Notes: a model not told the origin generated them from the sequence alone. Numbered from the stretch's first letter, positions 1 to 7,775 are shown. The stretch: 21,244 bases of DNA from JBDRDI01 sp043820875 (GCA_043820875.1 JBDRDI010000027.1:1-21244); one strand, 5' to 3'. Translations and numbers: made by a program.

Positions 1-37
1 TCTTGTATCGTCGTTTCTATGGTTATTTATTTTTTAT
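1..37. repeat. Direct repeat copy A at the window edge
   Basis: Bases 1-37 match 366-402 at 36 of 37 positions; only base 29 (a) against 394 (c) differs. Copy A covers the lipase stop codon (23-25). The repeat may continue beyond the window edge. Confidence 0.9.
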
Positions 38-2803
38 AATATCATACGCTTCACTGTTTATCCAGTTTAAATTTTTATACAATCTAATCTTTAACAGCGA
101 AGTATTGAATTGAGTAATAATGATTTTTTTGCGTACCGCGCTTAATACGTAAGTTATTTTATTGTAAATACCTCCGACTTTTTTTTCGCACCACTCTTGC
201 GGTTTTGTTTTTTCGCATTTGGCCATGGCATTATCATATCTGTCATCTCTTTCTTCTTGCCTTTTGCCGTGGCGCTCTATATAGGACTGAATATTTTGCA
301 GGTCTCTTATCAAGCCATCTTTCGCAAATCTGTTTATTTTATCTTGATTATATAAATCTATTATATCTTGTATCGTCGTTTCTATGGTTATTTCTTTTTT
401 ATTGGTTATAATAATTGTTTTTTCTTTTGTCTCCTCCCTGCTGCCGGCTCGGTCGGTTGATGAATATTGAATTGTGGTTGTACCCTCGGTATTTATTTTA
501 AATTCGCTATCATATTTTATCCAGGTTTGCCCATTATCCAAACTATATTCTGTTTTCAAAATGCCGGAACCACCCGTGTTGTCTTTGGTCGTTAATTCTA
601 TTGTCGCCTCTTGAATATAATTTCCGCTCTCATCTTGAACGCCAATAACATTTATCGTGGTGGTCGGCTTCTCGTAGTCCTGCGATTCCTGTTCGTCAAG
701 AATTGAATCCGGTTGAGTTGCGCTTTCAAATACTCCATCGCCGGCTTGGTCTTCGGACATAATAATGTTTTCCATCGTGGTTGTCGCCAGCATTTCAATT
801 CTGATTGTTGTGGAAGCGGAAGCCAAAGAAACTTCGTTGAAATAGGCGATCTGGGTATAAACACCATTTTCTATTTTTTCTATTCGCGCGTTAAAACTGC
901 CGGTGCTGGTCGCTTTGCCGATTATGATAAAATTCACTCCAGTCGGAATAAACGCAAACTTATTATTTTCTATTATATCATAACTTGCGCCCAGTATTCC
1001 AATTTCGACATCTCCGTTTACGTCGGGCCCGACATGATTTCCTGCGCCATCGTAAATGTGGAGATCTATCGGAGAATGAAAACTTATTTGCATTCCGGAA
1101 AGAGCGCAGACGCTTTGGCCTTGGCTTAAACTGCTATATGGCGAGAAATCAAAATTTTGCTCTTCATCGCTTAATATATATGATATCAGCTGGCGGACGC
1201 CGTTGGCGCTGGAAATATACGGATGTTCTTCTTGCGATGAATAGGCTACAAATTTGCTCGGCATCGCTTCCGCGCTTTTTAATGGCACGGTGCCATCGCC
1301 ATTAATATATTTTAACGCGTATTCATATTCCCCTGATTTTTCTTTATTTAAAATATATGTTTTCCCGATTGTCGGTTTGCCACAACCGATGATATTATAT
1401 GAATTTTCGTATGAAAAATCATCAATATCGTTATGCAAATTATCTTTTGTATTTAATAGATAACTGTTTCTGCCCGTGTTAGCCATAAATTCCTTGGACG
1501 CGTTAAAATCCAAATTTCCTTTTATGCCGTTGTTGTCTATATCAGCCATATCCGCTATATAATATTGATAATCTGAATCAGAAATTTGTTGATACTTTTG
1601 GCTGGGCAATAATTGATAAGCCGAAGGCATATTTTGCGAAATAAATTTACTTCTATTTATATTAAGGGATTTAAAATCAACATCGCCATACATTAAATTG
1701 TTGAATGCTTTTGGCGCGCCCAAATGTGGCGTGGCAATATCAACGAATTTATCAATTGTGGACGTGCCCCGTTCGCTCATATATTTTTTTACAACTAATC
1801 CGCCCATACTATGAGCGATGATGTCTACTTTTTTCGCGCCGGTTATCCTTAATACTGTTTCAATCTCATCTTCCAAAGTATTTGTTCTCACATTATTCTT
1901 TAACGCTATTAAATTAATATCTTTACGCCAATCGTATGGAAAAACAAATAAATTTTTGTTTTCAATATAACCGCTATTTTTTAATTCATTAATAAGCCCC
2001 TCAAAATAATCAAGATCTTTAATTAAAGGTGTTGGTAATAATATTTTTCTTAAAATATCCGACGAATAAATTTGATTAATTGAATTTCCGTTTGTGTCCA
2101 TCGCCAACTCATCTAGGTAATTATCATCTCCTGGTAAAAGTAACTTTTCCCAACTCACCCAAATCTCCTCACCATCGCTCTCCCTATTCAAATAACTCCC
2201 CATAATCCCGGGAACGATGATTACTGGTTTATCAGCAATGGTACTAAAAATAAAAAAATTATAATCTACATTCGCAAGGCTGGCGCTACTTCCGCAAAAA
2301 CCTGTTCCTCCATCACGACGGCAAAAGCACCCTTCTCCGTCGGGATATTGATTGTTTTGCGTTAAGCTTGTTATACCATTTCCTCCAGGGCCGGAAATAG
2401 AATAAAAATACTCGTCTCCGACTGTTAACGATATCGGGGATGGAAAACGATAAAACGCATAATTACGACCATTGACCTTCTCGCCATAATCCGCGGCGAC
2501 AGTCGTTGAAGCGACAAACTGCGAAGGATTGTCACAGCCAAAATCCTCACACCCGGCATGACCATGGCAAATATATATATCCATAACGGTACCGGCGCTA
2601 CCGGAAATTGCAATGCCACTCATGGAAGATGAAGCGGCGCGAAAACTTTGCTTATTTACTTGTTGATCTGTCCACCCGACGCCGATATAATTATTTGGAT
2701 TATTAATATTTCCAGTGTCTAAAGAATACGAATAAGCAAATGTTTTTTGACAAAATGAAAAAGAAAAAAGCACAATTAAAAATATAAATATTTTTTTCAA
2801 CAT
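23..2803 (-). CDS. Exported LCAT/PGAP1-type lipase with Ig-like and helical C-terminal modules
   Basis: This 926-residue protein has an N-terminal signal peptide (about residues 1-24, ending near TFAYS), so it should act outside the membrane. Residues 75-170 carry many Cys (C79, C85, C90, C159, C161, C170), probably in disulfides. The alpha/beta-hydrolase domain spans about 190-545: the PGIMGS oxyanion segment (198-203), YDWRKD (290-295) and the nucleophile elbow AHSMGG with Ser332. D503 in GDGTVP and H527 in EEHP complete a plausible triad, as in lecithin:cholesterol acyltransferase and PGAP1-like lipases. A bacterial Ig-like region follows at about 713-800 (EYSLDNGQTW, DRAG). The last 125 residues are helical and resemble the FIMAH type (IQDIIDLYNQ…). 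The likely reaction is hydrolysis or transfer of a lipid acyl ester; the substrate is unknown. The start fits the signal peptide, but no Shine-Dalgarno sequence is visible. A direct repeat overlaps the stop codon. Confidence 0.8.
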   Translation of the reverse strand: MLKKIFIFLIVLFSFSFCQKTFAYSYSLDTGNINNPNNYIGVGWTDQQVNKQSFRAASSSMSGIAISGSAGTVMDIYICHGHAGCEDFGCDNPSQFVASTTVAADYGEKVNGRNYAFYRFPSPISLTVGDEYFYSISGPGGNGITSLTQNNQYPDGEGCFCRRDGGTGFCGSSASLANVDYNFFIFSTIADKPVIIVPGIMGSYLNRESDGEEIWVSWEKLLLPGDDNYLDELAMDTNGNSINQIYSSDILRKILLPTPLIKDLDYFEGLINELKNSGYIENKNLFVFPYDWRKDINLIALKNNVRTNTLEDEIETVLRITGAKKVDIIAHSMGGLVVKKYMSERGTSTIDKFVDIATPHLGAPKAFNNLMYGDVDFKSLNINRSKFISQNMPSAYQLLPSQKYQQISDSDYQYYIADMADIDNNGIKGNLDFNASKEFMANTGRNSYLLNTKDNLHNDIDDFSYENSYNIIGCGKPTIGKTYILNKEKSGEYEYALKYINGDGTVPLKSAEAMPSKFVAYSSQEEHPYISSANGVRQLISYILSDEEQNFDFSPYSSLSQGQSVCALSGMQISFHSPIDLHIYDGAGNHVGPDVNGDVEIGILGASYDIIENNKFAFIPTGVNFIIIGKATSTGSFNARIEKIENGVYTQIAYFNEVSLASASTTIRIEMLATTTMENIIMSEDQAGDGVFESATQPDSILDEQESQDYEKPTTTINVIGVQDESGNYIQEATIELTTKDNTGGSGILKTEYSLDNGQTWIKYDSEFKINTEGTTTIQYSSTDRAGSREETKEKTIIITNKKEITIETTIQDIIDLYNQDKINRFAKDGLIRDLQNIQSYIERHGKRQEERDDRYDNAMAKCEKTKPQEWCEKKVGGIYNKITYVLSAVRKKIIITQFNTSLLKIRLYKNLNWINSEAYDIIKNK
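366..402. repeat. Direct repeat copy B inside the lipase gene
   Basis: Partner of bases 1-37. On the minus strand it encodes lipase residues of about 801-813 (KKEITIETTIQD). Copy A lies 365 bp away, which is not a multiple of three, so it is read in another frame. The single mismatch turns the GAA codon of copy B (392-394) into TAA in the equivalent frame of copy A. Confidence 0.9.
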
Positions 2804-2845
2804 ATTTTTATTAATTATATTATAAATTTATATTCCAAACATTTT

Positions 2846-2890
2846 CCCTCGCCCTCTCGCCCGTCGCAACGGGAGAGGGACGCGGGTGAA
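2846..2890. repeat. REP-like GC-rich imperfect palindrome
   Basis: Between rlmN and the lipase, two GC-rich arms (2846-2864 and about 2869-2892) form an imperfect hairpin around the core ccctctcgcccgt / acgggagaggg. It stands out sharply from the AT-rich flanks. It resembles dispersed REP-type palindromes, but only one copy is in the window. No T-run follows it on the minus strand, so it is a poor intrinsic terminator for rlmN. Confidence 0.6.
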
Positions 2891-2898
2891 GGCGCCCC

Positions 2899-2907
2899 TG
2901 TGGATAA
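2899..2907 (-). promoter_or_regulatory. Consensus DnaA box (single)
   Basis: TGTGGATAA on the plus strand is the exact complement of the DnaA consensus TTATCCACA. It is isolated, with no cluster, no dnaA or dnaN gene and no obvious unwinding element, so it may be chance or a minor DnaA-binding site. Confidence 0.35.
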
Positions 2908-2943
2908 CTCTATTCATTATATAATATTAGAGATGAAATTTTT

Positions 2944-3939
2944 CTAAAGTTTCTCTTTGACAATAAACTGCCCGCAAGCGGCGTTAATATTTTCGCCGAA
3001 ACGGTATCTTTCGGAAAACTGCACGCCTTCCCTCTTTAATACTTCTTTAAACTTCTGCACTCTTTCTCGCGATGAAGGCTCAAATATTCCGGTGGGGTTA
3101 TAAAGAATCAAATTTAAAAAATAGAGTCGGCCTTTCATGAGACGGGATAATTCTACTGCGCATTGATCTGAATCATTTATACCGCGAATTAAAAGATATT
3201 CAAACATTACTTTTCGACCATTTTTTTCAATATAGTTATCCACAGCTTCTAAAACTTTCTCTATTTTATATTTTTTATTTATTTTCATGAGGCGCGAACG
3301 GATTTCATTGTTTGACGCGTGTAAAGAAATTGCCAAATTTATTTGTAAATCTTCTTTGCTTAATTTTTTTATGCCGTCTATAATACCAACCGTGGAAATG
3401 GAAATATGGCGCGCGCCAATATTTAAAGCATCTTTATTATTCAAAATGCGAATAGCCGCCAACACTTCTTCATAATTTAAAAAAGGCTCGCCCATGCCCA
3501 TGAAAACGATGCTGGATACTCTCGCCTTTTCTTTCTTTAAATAGCGCGCAAAAAATATGGCCTGCTCAATAATTTCCATCTCATCTAAATTTCTTTTAAA
3601 GCCCATCTGGCCGGTGGCGCAAAATTCGCAAGCCAAAGCACAGCCGACTTGTGAAGAAAGACAGACAGTATTGCGTCCGCCTTCGTGGCAAAGAAGAACG
3701 GATTCAATTTGTAATCCATCTGACAAAGTAATTCGCGCCTTCACAGCGTCTTTTGTTTTGGAAACTTCAGCCTGAATATCCAACGGGCAATTTTCATTTA
3801 ATTTTTCCCGCAATTCTTTTGGGAAAATTAACGCCTCGTTCCAGTTTTCAATCAAATTCTGAAAGATGGCCGATTTGGCTTGTTTCAAACGGTATTTTGG
3901 CTCGTCAACCAAAATTTTTTTCAACATTTTTATATTCAT
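2944..3939 (-). CDS. rlmN: 23S rRNA (adenine2503-C2)-methyltransferase RlmN, radical SAM
   Basis: This 331-residue protein has the full RlmN signature. The radical-SAM cluster CxxxCxxC is C100-x3-C104-x2-C107 (GCALACEFCATG). C93, seven residues before the first cluster Cys (CLSSQVGC), corresponds to the catalytic Cys118 of E. coli. C322 in NAACGQF corresponds to the methyl-carrying Cys355. MGMGEP (147-152) is the SAM-binding glycine motif. The enzyme methylates C2 of A2503 in 23S rRNA, and in E. coli also A37 of some tRNAs, using two SAM molecules and a [4Fe-4S] cluster in the cytoplasm. Length is slightly below the E. coli enzyme. Met5 is an alternative start; neither has a clear ribosome-binding site. 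It lies 98 bp downstream of the TspO-like gene and may be read through from it. Confidence 0.96.
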   Translation of the reverse strand: MNIKMLKKILVDEPKYRLKQAKSAIFQNLIENWNEALIFPKELREKLNENCPLDIQAEVSKTKDAVKARITLSDGLQIESVLLCHEGGRNTVCLSSQVGCALACEFCATGQMGFKRNLDEMEIIEQAIFFARYLKKEKARVSSIVFMGMGEPFLNYEEVLAAIRILNNKDALNIGARHISISTVGIIDGIKKLSKEDLQINLAISLHASNNEIRSRLMKINKKYKIEKVLEAVDNYIEKNGRKVMFEYLLIRGINDSDQCAVELSRLMKGRLYFLNLILYNPTGIFEPSSRERVQKFKEVLKREGVQFSERYRFGENINAACGQFIVKEKL

Positions 3940-4023
3940 ATTGTTTTTTGCTTCTTAAGTTAAAATTCCGCGCCACTTGCTTCTTTAAAAAAACAAAATC
4001 GGCGTTCACAACGATCCGGGAAA

Positions 4024-4043
4024 AATAATAAATATTTATTATT
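4024..4043. repeat. Perfect 20-bp AT palindrome over the TspO-like stop codon
   Basis: The arms aataataaat and atttattatt are exact complements with no loop. The palindrome covers the stop codon at 4039-4041. It could form a weak hairpin at the transcript end, but it is pure A/T and chance is possible in this composition. Confidence 0.4.
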
Positions 4044-4434
4044 TATTTAAATAAGTGATTGTTAATTGTAAAACAGTTGCGAAAGAAACCCAAAGAAGAT
4101 ATGGAACTTGGATATAAGTGATCCAGCGCGTGTGCGGATAAATCGCGATCATTGCCCAGATTAAGGTTCCAAGAACAAACAAAATATCCACGGCCGCGAG
4201 AAGATTATTTTTCAATCCGAATTGAATCGGCGTAAAAGAAAAATTAAAAATAAGATTAAGAACAAATGGCAAAACCACAATAAACGGAATTTGTTTATTA
4301 ATAAACATAAAAAATACTTTACCAAAAGAAACGGCTATCAAACAATAGAGAAACGTCCATACCGGCCCAAAAAGCCATGCCGGCGGAGACCATTCGGGCT
4401 TGATTAATTGTGAATACCAGTTATAGTTAGACAT
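4039..4434 (-). CDS. TspO/MBR (tryptophan-rich sensory) family membrane protein, short form
   Basis: This 131-residue hydrophobic protein carries the TspO hallmarks: WYSQLIKPEWSPP (6-18), WLFGPVWTFLY (20-30), a middle N-rich helix (LNLIFNFSFTPIQFGL) and PYLLWVSFAT (111-120). Family members are inner-membrane proteins that bind tetrapyrroles or related ligands; the role in bacteria is regulatory or stress-related and not settled. Typical members have five helices and about 150-160 residues. Here the first helix is missing and about four hydrophobic segments remain. A stop codon eight codons upstream of the ATG, in frame, rules out a simple N-terminal extension. It has its own promoter just upstream. 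Confidence 0.85.
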   Translation of the reverse strand: MSNYNWYSQLIKPEWSPPAWLFGPVWTFLYCLIAVSFGKVFFMFINKQIPFIVVLPFVLNLIFNFSFTPIQFGLKNNLLAAVDILFVLGTLIWAMIAIYPHTRWITYIQVPYLLWVSFATVLQLTITYLNK

Positions 4435-4471
4435 AAAAAAAATTAATAAAATAAATCTTTATCTTGTCTAC

Positions 4472-4501
4472 ATTATACCACTTTAATAAATCTATTGTAA
4501 A
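4472..4501 (-). promoter_or_regulatory. Sigma70-type promoter for the TspO-like gene
   Basis: On the minus strand, TTTACA (4496-4501), an 18-bp spacer and a perfect TATAAT (4472-4477). It lies between the upstream terminator hairpin and the TspO-like start, which it would serve with a leader of about 30 nt. Confidence 0.65.
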
Positions 4502-4503
4502 TA

Positions 4504-4540
4504 AAATAGAAAAGCCGTATGGTGTTCACCATACGGCTTT
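4504..4540 (-). terminator. Rho-independent terminator after the Cys-rich gene
   Basis: A perfect 14-bp stem (4527-4540 with 4511-4524) with a two-base loop carries the GC-rich core gccgtatggtg. On the minus strand it is followed by TTTTCTATTTTATTT. It lies 22 bp beyond the stop of the 182-residue gene and separates that operon from the TspO-like gene. Confidence 0.88.
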
Positions 4541-4562
4541 AACGTTAATCATGTTTTTGGAG

Positions 4563-5111
4563 CTATGCTCGCGAGACATTGTCCCTGGATGAATCACTTA
4601 TCGCAACGTATTCAGACTCGTCGCACACTTCCACCAGCTCGTATTCCAGTTTTTCATTCAACCTGACTTTAATGGAATCATCCGACCCTTTCAAAATAAC
4701 AAAGGGCTCTTGATACAAGTAACGGAAAAACATGTGATTCAGCATGGTGATAAAACAGACGGACGCGTAGTGCGCGATTCTCAAATCTTCTTCCGACGGC
4801 GTGTTGCGAATTTCCGGCACCGCGAAGTAAATTTGATTGTCTGCAAGAATTTTATTGCCGATACAATCAATTGACTCATCGCACATAACGCCTCTGGTGC
4901 AATTTGAAACATCGCACATAAGGGGATAAACGATGTCGAACAGCTCCTTGCTGTTTACATAACGATTCCAATTCTCCTTATTCAGTTCAAAAGAACCGTT
5001 GAGCATCTGATATATAGCCATAAGACAGTCAAACCTGTAATAGAAAAACATTCTGCTGAAACAATGCTTATGCCACTCATAAAAAACTTCCGATTCCAAC
5101 TTCGGCTCCAT
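4563..5111 (-). CDS. Unrecognised Cys-rich protein, 182 residues
   Basis: I do not recognise this family. The protein has no signal peptide and looks cytosolic. Its N-terminal third is rich in aromatic residues (VFYEWHKHCFSRMFFYYRF). It has eight Cys, four of them spaced as C66-x4-C71-x5-C77-x5-C83, which could bind a metal. A hydrophobic helix lies near 113-130. It starts 31 bp after the HAD gene stop and ends in a strong terminator, so it is probably the last gene of the antiporter-HAD operon. It is the only gene here with a textbook Shine-Dalgarno sequence, and its GC content looks higher than that of its neighbours; both hint at a different origin. Function unknown. Confidence 0.7.
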   Translation of the reverse strand: MEPKLESEVFYEWHKHCFSRMFFYYRFDCLMAIYQMLNGSFELNKENWNRYVNSKELFDIVYPLMCDVSNCTRGVMCDESIDCIGNKILADNQIYFAVPEIRNTPSEEDLRIAHYASVCFITMLNHMFFRYLYQEPFVILKGSDDSIKVRLNEKLEYELVEVCDESEYVAISDSSRDNVSRA

Positions 5112-5117
5112 TTGCTA

Positions 5118-5123
5118 CTCCTT
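5118..5123 (-). promoter_or_regulatory. Strong Shine-Dalgarno site of the Cys-rich gene
   Basis: AAGGAG on the minus strand, six bases before the ATG at 5109-5111. It fixes the start. Most other starts in this window have no such element. Confidence 0.85.
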
Positions 5124-5142
5124 TTTTGAAGGTTCAATTTTT

Positions 5143-5988
5143 TTATTTAATAATCTTTTTAAGAAAATCATTAACAAAATCCAAAGAAGAATCGTTTAAT
5201 ATCAGAATATCATAAAAATCTTTGTATGCGTCTTTGTTTTCTTTATTATTAAAAAAACCGATTTTAATCAAATTGTCGCAGTCAAAACCTTCAGCCATTC
5301 TCGCGTCGCCCAGACTGTCTCCGAGCAAAATAACATTCCGGCGCTTCTTTACAATTTCAAAAATTTCCGGAAAATTTTGAATTAAAGTTTCGTCTTTATT
5401 GGCGCCATGGACAATCGGTTGCTTCACAGCGATTGCTCTTCCCTTCTCGTCCCATTCAAATGAATTGGAAATTATATGGATATTGTCAGACAACTTTTCT
5501 TCTTCTCTTAATTTTTCAGAAATAAAAACGTGTCCCAATCCGGAAGAAGACATAATCACCAAGGGAATATTATTGTCTTTTAAGAAACAAGTCAACTTCG
5601 CGAATCCATCTCTAAATTTTATTTTTTTTGATTTTGTTATCTTTCTTATGTCTTCTATATTCAATCCGGAATCAATTAAGAGCTTAAAATGAGCGGTCCA
5701 CCATTCAGACATCATCTTTTTCTTTTCTTCTTTGGGAATATTTGGATCATTCTCAAAAGGGTGATATTTGTTATAAAGCGCGTGCGCTTTGTCTGCATAA
5801 TCTTTGGTCAAATAATTTCCGTCTCTTAAAACTGAAATAATGGAAGGAGTTTTTTCACCGTCCACAAAAGCTATAGTCAGAGTCTTGTCAAAATCAGCCA
5901 AAACATGAACGTTGTCCAAACCGCCCTCTTGGAACGCTTTTTCTATTTTCTCAAATCTCTTCTCGTCTGAAACTATTATATTTTTCAT
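5143..5988 (-). CDS. HAD-superfamily 5'-nucleotidase, UMPH-1 / cytosolic nucleotidase III type
   Basis: This 281-residue HAD phosphatase has motif I DFDKT (D32 nucleophile, D34 acid/base), motif II SSSG (147-150), motif III Lys198 in ANKDE, and motif IV LLGDSLGDARM with D224 and D228 binding Mg2+. The helical insert between motifs I and II (about 40-135, with EWWTAHF) and the GDSLGD motif match the UMPH-1 pyrimidine 5'-nucleotidase family, which releases phosphate from nucleoside monophosphates in the cytoplasm. The substrate here is inferred from family only. The gene starts 22 bp after the antiporter stop and is probably cotranscribed with it and with the Cys-rich gene downstream. Confidence 0.82.
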   Translation of the reverse strand: MKNIIVSDEKRFEKIEKAFQEGGLDNVHVLADFDKTLTIAFVDGEKTPSIISVLRDGNYLTKDYADKAHALYNKYHPFENDPNIPKEEKKKMMSEWWTAHFKLLIDSGLNIEDIRKITKSKKIKFRDGFAKLTCFLKDNNIPLVIMSSSGLGHVFISEKLREEEKLSDNIHIISNSFEWDEKGRAIAVKQPIVHGANKDETLIQNFPEIFEIVKKRRNVILLGDSLGDARMAEGFDCDNLIKIGFFNNKENKDAYKDFYDILILNDSSLDFVNDFLKKIIK

Positions 5989-6010
5989 TATAATATAAAC
6001 AATAGATTAT

Positions 6011-7402
6011 TTAAGCGCTTTGCTGACTGGTCTGCTTTCTTAATAAATAAGTTAAGATTGGAGGGGTGAGCAAGGTGGTCAGAATAACCATTACAACGAT
6101 GATTGAAAAAATCTCGTCATTCACCACGCCAAGCGCTTTTCCGGTCATAGCAAATATTAAACCGACTTCACCGCGCGGTATCATGCCGACGCCGACAATC
6201 CACTTATCAACTTTTCCAGCTGCCAAACCGGCAACCACTTTACCAATAAATGCCACCACGGTGATGCCCAGCGCCAACAACAGTATTTTTGTGTCAAATA
6301 ATGAATCCAATTTCACGTTCATACCTGTCATGACAAAAAATATCGGTACCAAAAAATATCCGATCGGCTCAATCAAATCTTCAATATGTCTCTCGGCATG
6401 CGGCTCAACCACTGCTTCTATTTTATCGCGCAGTTCTTGGCTCTCTCCACTAAGCGCGTCTTTTACTTCACTGACAATCTTGGGATCTTTAAAATAACGG
6501 AAATGCACCGGATCAAGTATTAAACCGGCTGCGAAAGCGCCCACAATCGGCGCCAAGCCGATAAGCTGGGATAAATAAGCCATTATCAAGCCAAACGCAA
6601 TTGCCAAGGTTATCTTCATGCCCACGCCGGTGTGAATAATCGAAAAGAAATATCCCAAACGCGGAGCGATTAATTGCCCCAAAAATAACGATCCGGCCAA
6701 AAACAACAAAGCTTTTCCAGTAATTAAAGAAATCGCGCCAAAACTTATTGCTCCAGTCAAAACTATCGCCGACACTACGGCCAAAATTATCAATCCCAAA
6801 ACATCATCAATAACGGCCGCACCCAAAACGATTTGCGCCTCTTTTGTTTGTAATTTATTTAAATCTTTAAATACTCTGGCAGTAATACCAACTGAAGTTG
6901 CTGTCAATGTCGCGCCCAAAAATAAATAGGCATTTGCTGACAACCCCGGCAAAACCCACGGCCCAACGAAATATGCTCCCAAGGTAAATGGAACCACAAC
7001 TCCGATAATAGCCACAAAAAAAGCTCTCCAGCCAACTTTTTTCATCTGAGCGATATTTGATTCAAGCCCAATTTGAAAAAGAAGAATCACAACACCAAGC
7101 TCGGCTAAAAAGGTAATAAATATATCGCTCTTAATCGGTTCAAAAATATTGAAATTCATTAAATACAAATTACCGATTATTAAACCAATTAACAGTTCTC
7201 CAAGTACTGCCGGTTGTTTAATTTTTTCAATAACACTCCCCACTTTCGCCAAAATCAGAATCAAGGCGATCCAAAAAAAAGTTAAACCGAAATTATGAGC
7301 TGTAGATTCTTCTCCGCCTGAGGCAAAAACCGGATTGATTAATAAAAAAAGTAACAAAAAAAGACAATACCATCTTTTTACAAAACTACGTTCGTTTTTC
7401 AT
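6011..7402 (-). CDS. CPA2-family cation/proton antiporter (Kef/NapA-like)
   Basis: This 463-residue integral membrane protein has a hydrophobic, signal-like N-terminus (10-27) and about a dozen transmembrane segments. Family marks visible are LGELLIGLIIGN (67-78), GVVILLFQIGLE (103-114), the discontinuous-helix segment TATSVGITARV (167-177), the paired acids AAVIDDVLG (D199, D200) that carry cation and proton in CPA2 antiporters, and GMIPRGEVGLIFA (406-418) near the C-terminus. An insertion of about 40 charged residues (305-345) lies between helices. There is no C-terminal RCK/TrkA-N domain, so it is not a full Kef channel-antiporter. Na+ or K+ exchange for H+ across the cytoplasmic membrane is inferred; ion choice cannot be read here. 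It heads the probable operon with the HAD and Cys-rich genes. Confidence 0.9.
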   Translation of the reverse strand: MKNERSFVKRWYCLFLLLFLLINPVFASGGEESTAHNFGLTFFWIALILILAKVGSVIEKIKQPAVLGELLIGLIIGNLYLMNFNIFEPIKSDIFITFLAELGVVILLFQIGLESNIAQMKKVGWRAFFVAIIGVVVPFTLGAYFVGPWVLPGLSANAYLFLGATLTATSVGITARVFKDLNKLQTKEAQIVLGAAVIDDVLGLIILAVVSAIVLTGAISFGAISLITGKALLFLAGSLFLGQLIAPRLGYFFSIIHTGVGMKITLAIAFGLIMAYLSQLIGLAPIVGAFAAGLILDPVHFRYFKDPKIVSEVKDALSGESQELRDKIEAVVEPHAERHIEDLIEPIGYFLVPIFFVMTGMNVKLDSLFDTKILLLALGITVVAFIGKVVAGLAAGKVDKWIVGVGMIPRGEVGLIFAMTGKALGVVNDEIFSIIVVMVILTTLLTPPILTYLLRKQTSQQSA

Positions 7403-7417
7403 AGATTTTATAATAAA

Positions 7418-7440
7418 AATAACGCTAAAATAGCATTATT
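7418..7440 (-). terminator. Possible weak terminator or attenuator upstream of the antiporter
   Basis: On the minus strand, aataatgct and agcgttatt pair (one G-U) around a five-base loop and are followed by TTTTATTATAAA. It lies after the 41-codon gene and 15 bp before the antiporter start, so it could end the short transcript or attenuate read-through. Confidence 0.35.
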
Positions 7441-7467
7441 ATTTTAAAGCTTAAAGTTCGCTCAAAA

Positions 7468-7593
7468 CTATTTCTTACCGCGCTTTTTCTTTGCCTTCTC
7501 TTCCAGCATTAAGCGCTTTATCTCCAATCTTTTTTTGGTTTTAGGGGAACGGATTTTTCTTGGTTTCCCGACACCCGTGTCTCTTTTTGCCAT
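7468..7593 (-). CDS. Small, strongly basic protein, 41 residues
   Basis: A 42-codon ORF begins MAKRDTGVGKPRKIRSPK and ends AKKKRGKK, and about half of the residues are Lys or Arg. It is below the usual length cutoff. Support comes from an excellent promoter with perfect hexamers 44 bp upstream, a clean ATG and stop, and a composition typical of ribosome-associated or nucleic-acid-binding small proteins. I believe similar short basic proteins occur in CPR genomes, but I cannot name the family. RNA or DNA binding is an inference from charge alone. It precedes the antiporter by 65 bp. Confidence 0.7.
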   Translation of the reverse strand: MAKRDTGVGKPRKIRSPKTKKRLEIKRLMLEEKAKKKRGKK

Positions 7594-7636
7594 ATTTATT
7601 TTTGTTATTAAATTAAAGGTTTTATTATCATACTCT

Positions 7637-7666
7637 ATTATAGTCCAAAACTTCCTACTTTGTCAA
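7637..7666 (-). promoter_or_regulatory. Near-perfect sigma70 promoter for the 41-codon gene
   Basis: TTGACA (7661-7666), an 18-bp spacer and TATAAT (7637-7642) on the minus strand: both hexamers are exact consensus. It fires away from the divergent promoter at 7707-7735 and may also feed the antiporter operon. Confidence 0.8.
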
Positions 7667-7706
7667 AATTATAAAAGCTATATTCTAATGCTAATTATAA
7701 GTAACC

Positions 7707-7735
7707 TTGAAATAATAGTTTATTTAATGTAATAT
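7707..7735 (+). promoter_or_regulatory. Sigma70-type promoter for the SH3-like exported protein
   Basis: TTGAAA (7707-7712), a 17-bp spacer and TAATAT (7730-7735), 40 bp before the ATG at 7776. The leader is made of repeated taaataa units and has no Shine-Dalgarno sequence. Confidence 0.65.
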
Positions 7736-7775
7736 TTATGTATAAATAATAAATAATAAATAATAATACAAAAAT

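Noticed and set aside
713..1305. Overlapping plus-strand ORFs of 106-138 codons inside the lipase gene
   Set aside because: They lie antisense to a clear signal-peptide lipase with an intact triad and show no recognisable domain.
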